Source of the DNA: Lachnospiraceae bacterium
GTDB lineage: Bacteria > Bacillota > Clostridia > Lachnospirales > Lachnospiraceae
Assembly (NCBI GenBank): GCA_022845895.1
Contig: AP025573.1
Location: forward strand, 2,948,501-3,012,500
Reading direction: 5' to 3'
Length of the DNA stretch: 64,000 nucleotides
Positions 53,063 through 60,834 of the stretch are shown here, piece after piece (position 1 is the first letter of the stretch; the number at the start of each line of letters is the position of its first letter). Both the position numbers and the translations under genes were made by a program. The notes beneath the pieces are model-generated. The model was not told where the DNA came from, did no database searches, and saw only the letters and a program-made list of their open reading frames with translations.

Positions 53063-53142
53063 ATAGGGACAGGTCAAAATGAAATGGGGACGGAGGTTTT
53101 TTAAAAAACCTCCGTCCCCATTTCATTTTGACCTGTCCCTAT
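53063..53142. repeat. 80-bp perfect palindrome, copy B of the dispersed family
   Basis: Bases 53063-53102 are the exact reverse complement of 53103-53142: no loop and no mismatch. From the outside in, each arm reads TAGGGACAGGTCAAAATG, then AAATGGGGACGGAGG, then T6. It includes the stop codon of the ABC exporter gene (53139-53141) and lies before the metallo-hydrolase gene. Confidence 0.95.
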
Positions 53143-54986
53143 GCACTTCTTTCGAACTGTGAGTTGTACAGTTCTGCATAGAAGCCATTTTGAGCCAGCA
53201 GCTCTTCGTGGTTCCCCTGTTCTATGATATCGCCGTCTTTCATGACGAGTATCATATCCGCATCCCGGATAGTCGACAGCCGGTGCGCGATGATAAAGCT
53301 CGTTCTTCCTTTCATCAGGTTATCCATCGCCTTCTGTATCCTGACTTCTGTTCTCGTATCTACGGAGCTTGTGGCTTCATCCAGAATCAGTATCTTCGGA
53401 TCTGCAAGGATAGCCCGTGCTATGGTGAGCAGCTGCTTCTGTCCCTGGGAGACGTTGCTTGCCTCTTCGTTCAGTTCCATATCGTACCCGCTTGGAAGGG
53501 TCTGGACAAACCGGTGCACATGTGCCGCCTTGGCCGCTTCCACGACTTCCTCATGGCTGGCATCCAGCCGTCCATACCGGATATTGTCTTCTATGCTTCC
53601 TTTGAAGAGCCATGTGTCCTGAAGCACCATACCGAACATCTGGCGCAGTTCGCTTCTGTTGAAATCTCTGATGTCGTGTCCGTCCACCTTGATGGAACCA
53701 CTATTCACATCATAGAACCGCATGAGCAGCTTAACCATGGTCGTCTTCCCAGCTCCGGTCGGGCCTACGATTGCTATCTTCTGTCCCGGCTCTACCTTGG
53801 CACTGAAATCATTGATAATCGTATGGTCAGGATTATATCCGAAATGTACATGGTCGAATTCCACCCTGCCCTCCAAACCATCCACAGATACCGGCTCCGG
53901 CACGGTCTGGTCTTCTTCTTGCTCTTCCAGGAAGGCAAAGACCCGTTCGGAAGCCGCTGCTGTAGACTGCAGCATATTTGCTACCTGCGCCACCTGCTGT
54001 ATGGGCTGCGTAAAGCTACGCACATACTGGATAAATGACTGGATATCCCCGACCTCTATCGTCTTCTTGATGGCCAGGTATCCACCCAGAATAGACACGC
54101 CTACATAGCCAAGATTGCCGACAAACTGCATGACCGGCATCATCATGCCGGACAGGAACTGTGATTTCCATGCTGACTGGTACAATATTTCGTTCGTATC
54201 GTCAAACGTCTGGATGACATCGCCTTCTTTATTAAATACTTTGACGATATTATGTCCGCCGTACACTTCTTCCACCTGTCCGTTAATATGCCCCAGATAC
54301 TCCTGCTGTGATTTAAAGTATTTCTGGGACTTCTTCACAATCAGTGATATGAGCCCCATGGAAATCGGCAGTATGAGCAGAGCAATCAGCGTCATAAGAG
54401 GGCTGATGCTGAGCATCATCACAAGCACGCCGATGATTGTCGTTACGGAAGTGATGACCTGTGTCGCACTCTGGTTCAGACTCTGCCCCAATGTGTCGAT
54501 ATCATTCGTAATTCTGGATAGTATTTCACCGTGGGTCATTTTGTCAAAATAGTTCATCGGCATACGGTTGATCTTCTCCGATATTTCTTTTCTCAGCCGA
54601 TACGTCATCTTCTGTGATATTCCTGTCATGATATAGCCCTGGATAAATGAAAATGCTGCGCTGACCGCATACAGGCAGAGCACGGCAGCCAGTATCTTGC
54701 CGACTTTGTCAAAATCAATGCCGCTTCCGCCGGACACCTTGCCTACCAGCCCGTTGAATATCTCCGTTGTTGCCTTTCCTAGAATCTTCGGTCCCACTAT
54801 GCTGAAAATAGTGCCTCCGATAGCAAAGATGAAGACAAAGAATATGGCTATCTTATACTTGCCCATGTAATTCATGAGCTTCTTCATGGTTCCTTTAAAG
54901 TCTCTGGCTTTTTCTCCTGCCATCGCCGCTCCGTGAGGACCGCCCATCGGGCCCCGGCGTCTTTCTGTCTGTCCCGTTTCTGCCAT
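53139..54986 (-). CDS. ABC exporter subunit (second half of heterodimer)
   Basis: 615 residues: a short Gly/Arg-rich N-terminus (RRRGPMGGPHGAAMAG), six membrane helices and an ATPase. Walker A is GPTGAGKTTMVKLL, signature NVSQGQKQLLTIARAI, Walker B ILILDEATSSVDTRTE, switch IAHRLSTI. The glutamate after Walker B is present, so this subunit has the consensus catalytic residue. AAGGAGGT lies before the start, inside the end of the upstream exporter gene two bases away. The two form a heterodimeric multidrug-type exporter under a MarR regulator. The last codon lies in the 80-bp palindrome. Confidence 0.93.
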   Translation of the reverse strand: MAETGQTERRRGPMGGPHGAAMAGEKARDFKGTMKKLMNYMGKYKIAIFFVFIFAIGGTIFSIVGPKILGKATTEIFNGLVGKVSGGSGIDFDKVGKILAAVLCLYAVSAAFSFIQGYIMTGISQKMTYRLRKEISEKINRMPMNYFDKMTHGEILSRITNDIDTLGQSLNQSATQVITSVTTIIGVLVMMLSISPLMTLIALLILPISMGLISLIVKKSQKYFKSQQEYLGHINGQVEEVYGGHNIVKVFNKEGDVIQTFDDTNEILYQSAWKSQFLSGMMMPVMQFVGNLGYVGVSILGGYLAIKKTIEVGDIQSFIQYVRSFTQPIQQVAQVANMLQSTAAASERVFAFLEEQEEDQTVPEPVSVDGLEGRVEFDHVHFGYNPDHTIINDFSAKVEPGQKIAIVGPTGAGKTTMVKLLMRFYDVNSGSIKVDGHDIRDFNRSELRQMFGMVLQDTWLFKGSIEDNIRYGRLDASHEEVVEAAKAAHVHRFVQTLPSGYDMELNEEASNVSQGQKQLLTIARAILADPKILILDEATSSVDTRTEVRIQKAMDNLMKGRTSFIIAHRLSTIRDADMILVMKDGDIIEQGNHEELLAQNGFYAELYNSQFERSA

Positions 54987-54987
54987 G

Positions 54988-57345
54988 TTAGCCCACCTCC
55001 TTCATATCTTCACTAAGTTCTTTTTCTGAAAGCTGAGAAGAGGCAATCTGATAATACGCGTCACAGTTCTTCAGCAGTTCCTTATGTGTGCCGATGCCTG
55101 CTATCACTCCGTCATCCAATACGATAATCTGCTCCGCATGAAGTATCGTGCTGATTCGCTGCGCGACGATAATCACCGTACTATCTGCCGTCTTCTCCTT
55201 CAATGCATTCCTAAGCTTCACGTCTGTCTTATAATCAAGCGCAGAGAAGCTGTCATCGAAGATATATACCTTCGGATGCTTCGCGATTGCCCTCGCTATA
55301 GAAAGCCTCTGCTTCTGACCGCCGGATACGTTGGAGCCTCCCTGGGAAATGGCGCTTTCGTATTTCTTCTTCTTACTCTCAATAAATTCCGTCGCCTGGG
55401 CTATTTCCGCTGCCTCGCGCATCTCTTCCTCGCTACCGTCCGGATTGCCGTACATGATGTTGGAAGCGATGTCGCCGGAAAACAGTATCCCTTTCTGGGG
55501 CACAAAGCCAAGCTGATCGCGGAGTTCGTGCTGTGAGATGCTGCGTACATCCGCTCCGTCTATCAGTACCTGCCCCTCCGTCACGTCATAGAATCTTGGA
55601 ATCAGGTTTACAAGCGTTGTCTTTCCGCTTCCCGTACTGCCGATGATAGCTGTCGTCTGTCCCGGTCTGGCGGTAAATGTAAGATTGTGGAGGACATCTT
55701 CCTCGGCGCCCGGATAGCGGAAAGATACATGGTCAAATGTAACTTCACCCCTGCCATCCTGCGGCAGCGCTTCTGCATCTTCCGGGTCATGAATCAGCGT
55801 GCTGCTTCTTAACACTTCATCTACACGGACTGCGGATACTGCCGCCCTGGGAAGCATAACAGATATCATGCATATCATCAGGAACGACATGATAATCTGC
55901 ATCGTATACTGTATAAATGCCATCATATCTCCGACCTGCATCGTGCCGTCATTCACATTGTGCGCTCCGGACCAAACGATGAGTACCGTGACCCCGTTCA
56001 TGATGAGCATCATCGTCGGCATCATAAACGTCATCGCCCTGTTGACAAACAGGTTAACTCTCGTCAGGTCCATATTTGCTCTGTCAAACCGCTTTTCTTC
56101 ATACTTCTCAGTGCTGAATGCCCGGATGACCGGAAGACCGGTCAGGATTTCCCTTGACACAAGGTTCAGGCGGTCTACGAGATTCTGTACCGTCTTAAAC
56201 TTCGGCATTACGACAACGAACAGCACGACGACGACACAGAGTATCAGACCGACTGCCAGGCCGATAATCCAGGACATATCGGCATTCGTATTAAATACTT
56301 TCCATATGCCGCCGATCGCCATAATAGGCGCGTAAAGCACCATACGCAGTATCATGACCGTCAGCATCTGAATCTGCTGGATATCATTTGTACTTCTTGT
56401 TATAAGAGAGGCGGTAGAGAATTTGTCAAATTCTCCGCTGGAGAAACCGACTACCTTTTTAAATACATCCCCCCGGATTCCCCGTCCTACCGATGCACCT
56501 ACTCTCGAAGCCAGCAGTCCTACAAGTATACTGGCCATCATGCCAAGCGCCGCCAGCGCAAGCATTTTCCCACCGGTGGTCAAGATATAATTGTTCTGCT
56601 TGTTATTCGTGTCTATCCCTATGTTGCTGTACGCATTTTTAATGTAAGTCGTAGCTGCCTGCTCGATCATCGTTTCCGGCATAGATACCATATTCTTTTC
56701 AATCTGGGCAACTGCTTCATCCCGCTGTTCGGGCTCCATATTTTCAAATATCTCAAACATGGACATGCTGTCCACATCCGGAAGCCGGGACTGGGCCTGC
56801 TCCACTGCCTGCTGCTTCATCTGCTCTTTTGCATCCTCCGGCAGATTCTGCCCTGCGGTCTGCGCCTCTATCTGCTCGTTCACCTGGGTTTCGACCTGGG
56901 CCTGCATCTGGCTCTTCATCTGAGACTTCATCTCATCCTGCATTTTCTTCGTCATATCGCTGTCGGACTCAAATCCACTGACGAGAAGCATCGGCCTGCC
57001 AAGTATTCCTGAGAGCTTATCAAGCTCTTTGCTGTCCTCTCTGACCGCATGTTTCAATGTATACACTTTGCCGTCATAGTCATGGTCTTTTTTGCTGGCC
57101 GCATATGCGTCTTTAACTGCATCTTGTCTGTCAGATGCCACAAAAAGGAGCAGCTTATCAAGATCCTCTTCTCCGATTTCTTCCGGTACCGTCTCGCTGA
57201 TGCCGCCCTGCTGTATTCCTACATTAACGATATCAGAAGTGTATGCCGGCAGCGACAGGTCACAATATGCCTGGACGATAAGTACACAGAGAATGGCAAA
57301 GACCGTTCCGACATAAGGTTTTAAAAATTTTAACAGTTTACTCAT
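54988..57345 (-). CDS. ABC exporter subunit with a large extracytoplasmic insertion
   Basis: 785 residues, about 200 more than a usual half exporter. After helix 1 (VGTVFAILCVLIVQAYC) comes a segment of about 205 residues (roughly 48-255) before helix 2 (MLALAALGMMASILVGLLA). It is rich in Gln, Glu, Met and Lys (KSQMKSQMQAQVETQVNEQI), looks coiled-coil, and should lie outside the membrane. The ATPase follows: GSTGSGKTTLVNLI, VSGGQKQRLSIARAI and YIFDDSFSALD. Asp-Ser follows Walker B in place of Glu, so this subunit probably holds the degenerate site of the heterodimer. MarR lies 21 bp upstream. Confidence 0.92.
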   Translation of the reverse strand: MSKLLKFLKPYVGTVFAILCVLIVQAYCDLSLPAYTSDIVNVGIQQGGISETVPEEIGEEDLDKLLLFVASDRQDAVKDAYAASKKDHDYDGKVYTLKHAVREDSKELDKLSGILGRPMLLVSGFESDSDMTKKMQDEMKSQMKSQMQAQVETQVNEQIEAQTAGQNLPEDAKEQMKQQAVEQAQSRLPDVDSMSMFEIFENMEPEQRDEAVAQIEKNMVSMPETMIEQAATTYIKNAYSNIGIDTNNKQNNYILTTGGKMLALAALGMMASILVGLLASRVGASVGRGIRGDVFKKVVGFSSGEFDKFSTASLITRSTNDIQQIQMLTVMILRMVLYAPIMAIGGIWKVFNTNADMSWIIGLAVGLILCVVVVLFVVVMPKFKTVQNLVDRLNLVSREILTGLPVIRAFSTEKYEEKRFDRANMDLTRVNLFVNRAMTFMMPTMMLIMNGVTVLIVWSGAHNVNDGTMQVGDMMAFIQYTMQIIMSFLMICMISVMLPRAAVSAVRVDEVLRSSTLIHDPEDAEALPQDGRGEVTFDHVSFRYPGAEEDVLHNLTFTARPGQTTAIIGSTGSGKTTLVNLIPRFYDVTEGQVLIDGADVRSISQHELRDQLGFVPQKGILFSGDIASNIMYGNPDGSEEEMREAAEIAQATEFIESKKKKYESAISQGGSNVSGGQKQRLSIARAIAKHPKVYIFDDSFSALDYKTDVKLRNALKEKTADSTVIIVAQRISTILHAEQIIVLDDGVIAGIGTHKELLKNCDAYYQIASSQLSEKELSEDMKEVG

Positions 57346-57366
57346 ATAATGCCTTTCCTTTCCTGT

Positions 57367-57870
57367 TTATATTCTGTCTTTTAGTGCAGGACGTGTTCGC
57401 TCCATAATAAGCGCCATGTCCAGGCCCCGGAATTCTTTGGAATCGAGAAGATTCTCCTGCATCTGAAGCAAAAGCCTTCTCAGCAGCATCTTTTCTTCCT
57501 GCGTCATATTTTGATAGAGGACTGCCTCCATCTCATCCATCACGGTTCTTATGTCCTTTACACAGCTTTCCCCTTTTTCCGTAAGTAATATCCTTATAAT
57601 ACGCTGATCTTTTTCATCCGGCTCTTTTTCAATGTATCCACGGGTCTCCATCTTGCGCAGCGCAACTGTCATAGATGGGGGCGTGATACCTATCCTTTCC
57701 GCCAGCTCCCGCTGGGAAAGCTTCCCACTGCAGGACAGCACAAACAGAATCCCTGCCTGGCTCGGCTTCAGGTCAAAATCATCCAGACGCTTAAACGCCT
57801 GATACTTGCTCATATGAATCAAACGATGCAAAATCACAAAGACTGGTACATCATCCTTATGTGTGTTCAT
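57367..57870 (-). CDS. MarR-family transcriptional regulator
   Basis: 167 residues. The winged helix runs KPSQAGILFVLSCSGKLSQRELAERIG, ITPPSMTVALRKMETRGYIEKE and PDEKDQRIIRILLTEKG (the Asp-Arg wing of MarR). Flanking helices give the dimer interface. AAGGAGGT lies five bases before the ATG. It is the first gene of an operon with the two ABC exporter genes and probably represses it through the site at 57892-57903; export substrates are likely inducers. Confidence 0.94.
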   Translation of the reverse strand: MNTHKDDVPVFVILHRLIHMSKYQAFKRLDDFDLKPSQAGILFVLSCSGKLSQRELAERIGITPPSMTVALRKMETRGYIEKEPDEKDQRIIRILLTEKGESCVKDIRTVMDEMEAVLYQNMTQEEKMLLRRLLLQMQENLLDSKEFRGLDMALIMERTRPALKDRI

Positions 57871-57891
57871 TTCGCACCTCCTTCCAAATAA

Positions 57892-57937
57892 TTAGAAATC
57901 TAACAATTATATTATTCACTTTTACTATAAAAGTCAA
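57892..57937 (-). promoter_or_regulatory. Promoter and MarR operator of the exporter operon
   Basis: Minus-strand TTGACT (57932-57937) and TAATAT (57909-57914) with a 17-base spacer. TTAGAAATCTAA (57892-57903), an inverted repeat with five-base arms, lies immediately downstream of the -10, where a bound repressor would block RNA polymerase. Confidence 0.7.
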
Positions 57938-58018
57938 CATATTTATATTTATTTAATAATTATCTGATATTTTTCACAAATAATTCATTAAACAACTAAT
58001 CAAATTCATCATTCAGGT

Positions 58019-58070
58019 ACAGGTCAAAATGCAATTAGGGACGTAACCCTTTTGAAAAAGATCACGTCCC
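58019..58070. repeat. Dispersed palindrome, copy C (degenerate)
   Basis: Begins ACAGGTCAAAATG, shared with copy B, then CAATTAGGGACGT. Arms GGGACGT (58038-58044) and ACGTCCC (58064-58070) are exact and the centre pairs as CTTTT/AAAAG. It lies between the dtd stop and the MarR promoter. Confidence 0.75.
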
Positions 58071-58090
58071 CGTTCACAGTATAAACACAA

Positions 58091-58537
58091 TTATAATTGT
58101 TCGGAATCTAATATTATCGTAAACGGACCATCGTTTGTGAGGCTTACTTTCATATCTGCCCCGAACTGTCCTCGTTCTACTACTTCTACCTGTTCTTTAC
58201 ATCTTGCTATGATGTATTCGTACATCTCTTCTGCCATCCCGGGCTCCCCTGCTTCTATGAAGCTTGGCCGGTTGCCTTTTTTGCAGTTGGCGTACAACGT
58301 GAACTGGGATATGAGCAGCAGCTGCCCGCCTACGGTGTCCAACGAAAGGTTCGTCTTGCCCTGTTCATCTTCAAAGATGCGCAGCCCCAGCATCTTTCTG
58401 ACCATCTTGTCGGCAATTTCTTTCGTATCGCTGTCACATACGCCGATAAGCACCATAAATCCTTTTCCTATCTGTCCCACTACTTCTCCATTAATCTCCA
58501 CACTGCTCTCGGACACTCTCTGTACTAAAAACCTCAT
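58091..58537 (-). CDS. dtd: D-aminoacyl-tRNA deacylase
   Basis: 148 residues. Removes D-amino acids, and Gly from tRNA-Ala, after mischarging. Signature motifs are [20 protein letters not shown] at the N-terminus, the active-site [20 protein letters not shown] near residues 77-96, and the [11 protein letters not shown] Gly-cisPro-type segment near the C-terminus (normally GPVT; here GPFT). AGGAG precedes the ATG. It follows an HD-domain gene by 15 bp; relA, a frequent neighbour, is not adjacent. Confidence 0.95.
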   Translation of the reverse strand: MRFLVQRVSESSVEINGEVVGQIGKGFMVLIGVCDSDTKEIADKMVRKMLGLRIFEDEQGKTNLSLDTVGGQLLLISQFTLYANCKKGNRPSFIEAGEPGMAEEMYEYIIARCKEQVEVVERGQFGADMKVSLTNDGPFTIILDSEQL

Positions 58538-58552
58538 TTTCCTTCTCTCCTC

Positions 58553-59047
58553 TTATTCAGCCAAAAACATGGCCCTTAATAAAGCTTTCCCGCTCTCTGT
58601 CACAAAAATGTGCTCCAAGGCGTTCCGCACTGCTTTTTCATTGATTCCATCCTCGTTTTCAAACAGGTTCACAAGGAAATCCGCTTCCACCAGTATCTGA
58701 TAATCCATACCGTCCATGTCTGAATAAGTATGGTGATGTCCGACCAGATAGCGGACCCGCTCGATAAGCTCCTCGTCATAGCCTATCTCCGCAAGCATCT
58801 CTGCGGCTTCATCCGGGCCAAGCTCCTCCTGGTGCTTCCCCGCGCTGTCGCCATATATCTCCTCGCTCCGACGGATGCCGATATCATGTACGGCCGCCGC
58901 GACTTCCAGTATATGCTGCATCCGGCTGTCCAAATGTTCCATCTCGCCAATCATGCGGGAGTAGGCATACACTTTCATAAAATGCTGAATCCTGTGCGGC
59001 TGTCCCGCATAATACTCCGTCATCTTCATCAGCAGCTCATTATCCAT
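58553..59047 (-). CDS. HD-domain phosphohydrolase family protein
   Basis: 164 residues. HD ligands: RIQHFMKVYAYSRMIG (His), VAAAVHDIGIRRSEE (His-Asp), VGHHHTYSDMDG (His-His) and LVEADFLVNLFE (Asp). This is the layout of a compact HD phosphohydrolase; the substrate is not identifiable. GGAGGAA precedes the ATG within the end of the transporter gene, with an 8-bp overlap, so the pair is translationally coupled. dtd follows. Confidence 0.9.
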   Translation of the reverse strand: MDNELLMKMTEYYAGQPHRIQHFMKVYAYSRMIGEMEHLDSRMQHILEVAAAVHDIGIRRSEEIYGDSAGKHQEELGPDEAAEMLAEIGYDEELIERVRYLVGHHHTYSDMDGMDYQILVEADFLVNLFENEDGINEKAVRNALEHIFVTESGKALLRAMFLAE

Positions 59048-59945
59048 ATTGCATTTCCTCCTTCTTCCTCTCCGGCAGCTGCGCCAGTATGATTGCCGCG
59101 AACATGAGCACGCAGCCAGCCGTCTCCCTCACGGACAGCGTCTCTCCCAGCACAATCCAGCCTGCAAGTACGGAGAAGCATGACTCCAGGCTCAATATCA
59201 AAGAAGCGATAGCCGGATTCACATTTTTCTGCCCTATAATCTGTAATGTATATGCTACTCCGCAGGAAAGTACGCCGGCGTACAGAAGAGGCAGCCAGCC
59301 CTTGGCCATATCCGTTATCCTCGGCGTCTCAAGCGCATACATCGGTACGATAGAGGCAGCTCCGCACACGAAGAACTGGATACATGCCATCTTGACCCCG
59401 TCGACCCTCGGTGAAAAATAATCAATTACGAGAATATGTACTGAAAAGATAAGCGCACCCAAGAACAGCAGCACATCCCCTTTCCCCACCGCAAATGTCT
59501 CGGTGATGCATAAAAAATACAGTCCGGTCAATGCTAAAATTACTGCTGCCCATACTTTGATTCCAGTTTTCTTCTTAAGAAATATACCCAATACCGGTAC
59601 GATTACAATATAAAATGCCGTGATAAACCCGGCCTTTCCGGCTGTCGAATACTGGATGCCGAGTTGCTGCATGCTGCTGGCGGCAAAAAGGAGAAGGCCG
59701 CATACAACGCCCCCCACTATCAGGTCTTTCCTGCTCCCAACGGCCTGCTCAGCACCGCGGCCCCTTTCATTCATTTTTCCTAATATAAATATGCATGGCA
59801 GTAGCGCCGCCCCGCCGATGAAGCTGCGCACCCCGTTAAAAGTAAACGGTCCCAGGTAATCCATCCCGACACTCTGAGCCACAAAAGCCGTCCCCCATAT
59901 GAAGGCCGTCATTACAAGCATGATTGCATTCTTTGGTCTCATCAT
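59040..59945 (-). CDS. DMT-superfamily (EamA) transporter
   Basis: 301 residues with ten predicted membrane helices in two EamA repeats: residues about 5-140 (IMLVMTAFIWGTAFVAQSVG, FNGVRSFIGGAALLPCI) and 150-290 (GVLSCGVAYTLQIIGQKNVNP, ASLILSLESCFSVLAGWIVLGE). The last is the classic EamA signature. It is likely an amino-acid or metabolite exporter; substrate unknown. GGAG lies before the ATG. It is divergent from the YwaF-like gene. Confidence 0.92.
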   Translation of the reverse strand: MMRPKNAIMLVMTAFIWGTAFVAQSVGMDYLGPFTFNGVRSFIGGAALLPCIFILGKMNERGRGAEQAVGSRKDLIVGGVVCGLLLFAASSMQQLGIQYSTAGKAGFITAFYIVIVPVLGIFLKKKTGIKVWAAVILALTGLYFLCITETFAVGKGDVLLFLGALIFSVHILVIDYFSPRVDGVKMACIQFFVCGAASIVPMYALETPRITDMAKGWLPLLYAGVLSCGVAYTLQIIGQKNVNPAIASLILSLESCFSVLAGWIVLGETLSVRETAGCVLMFAAIILAQLPERKKEEMQYG

Positions 59946-60093
59946 CTCTCACTCCGCTAAAGTTCTCTTCGTTCCGTCTCAAGTAAGCAACAATCGTATT
60001 ATAGCATAACACAAGAGAAATTACACCTGTTTTCATCTCCAGAAACGGCGTATAATGACAGCAGGAACATATTACAGACAAGAGGTGACAATT

Positions 60094-60741
60094 TTGATAA
60101 CATACAACCGTCTCCATTACAACCGCATCTACCTTATATGCGGGCTCGCAATGGCGGTCAGCGAAATCTGGAAACAGCTCTGCCTGACCTTTATCGTGAA
60201 TCACGGGCACTACTACTGGTGGTACTTTCCCTTCCAGCTGTGCAGCATACCGATGTACATCTGCCTCATACTGCCATGGGCAAAGTCTGTCAGACTGCGT
60301 AAGATACTGCTTACGTTCCTTATGGACTTCGGCATGCTCGGAGGCATCTTCGCCTTCTTTGACACAAGCGGGCTCCACTACTCCTATGAGCCGCTTACCG
60401 TCCACTCCTTTGCCTGGCACATTCTGCTCATCTTGCTTGGCCTGACTGCAGGGCTTTCTCTTGAAAGCGACTATTCCTGGAAAGGCTATGCAAGATGTTC
60501 GGCCCTTTATGGAGGCACGTGTATCATCGCAACTATATTGAATATGGTGCTTTACCGGTTCGGAGCCATCAACATGTTCTATATCAGCCCACATTATTAT
60601 TTAACGCAAGTCATATTCAAAGATATTGCAGAGTTCCTAGGGAATACCCCCGGTATCTTCATCTATATTGCATCCATCGTGTCAGGGGCCTTCGTCTTCC
60701 ACCTTATCTGGCATCTCATTTACAGAAACAAAAAGGCATAA
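60094..60741 (+). CDS. YwaF/TMEM164-like integral membrane protein (TIGR02206-related)
   Basis: 215 residues, six to seven hydrophobic helices. Signature residues are YYWWYFPFQLCSIPMYICLI (helix 2), LMDFGMLGGIFAFFDTSG, YEPLTVHSFAWHILLILLGL with a conserved His, and FYISPHYYLT. The family has no firm function. A TTG start at 60094 is best placed, six bases after AGAGGTG; an ATG at 60055 has no ribosome site. Its 3' side meets the molybdenum hydroxylase gene across palindrome D. Confidence 0.82.
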   Translation: MITYNRLHYNRIYLICGLAMAVSEIWKQLCLTFIVNHGHYYWWYFPFQLCSIPMYICLILPWAKSVRLRKILLTFLMDFGMLGGIFAFFDTSGLHYSYEPLTVHSFAWHILLILLGLTAGLSLESDYSWKGYARCSALYGGTCIIATILNMVLYRFGAINMFYISPHYYLTQVIFKDIAEFLGNTPGIFIYIASIVSGAFVFHLIWHLIYRNKKA

Positions 60742-60769
60742 ATCCACGCAATTATCAGAAAACTCGGGG

Positions 60770-60826
60770 AATTTTGAAAGGGGTCAGACCCCTCCCATAC
60801 ATGGGGGTCTGACCCCTTTCAAAATT
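60770..60826. repeat. Palindrome D between convergent genes
   Basis: Exact 23-base arms (60770-60792 and 60804-60826) with an 11-base spacer. Arms read AATTTTGAAAGGGGTCAGACC going inward and end with two more C. GGGGTCAGACCCC inside each arm is itself palindromic except for its central base. It ends eight bases before the hydroxylase stop codon and may end transcripts in both directions. Confidence 0.9.
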
Positions 60827-60834
60827 GTTCCAAT

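Noticed and set aside
59836-60594. 252-codon minus-strand open frame
   Set aside because: Antisense to the YwaF-like gene and the end of the DMT transporter; no start signal, and its residues follow the other strand's codon pattern.
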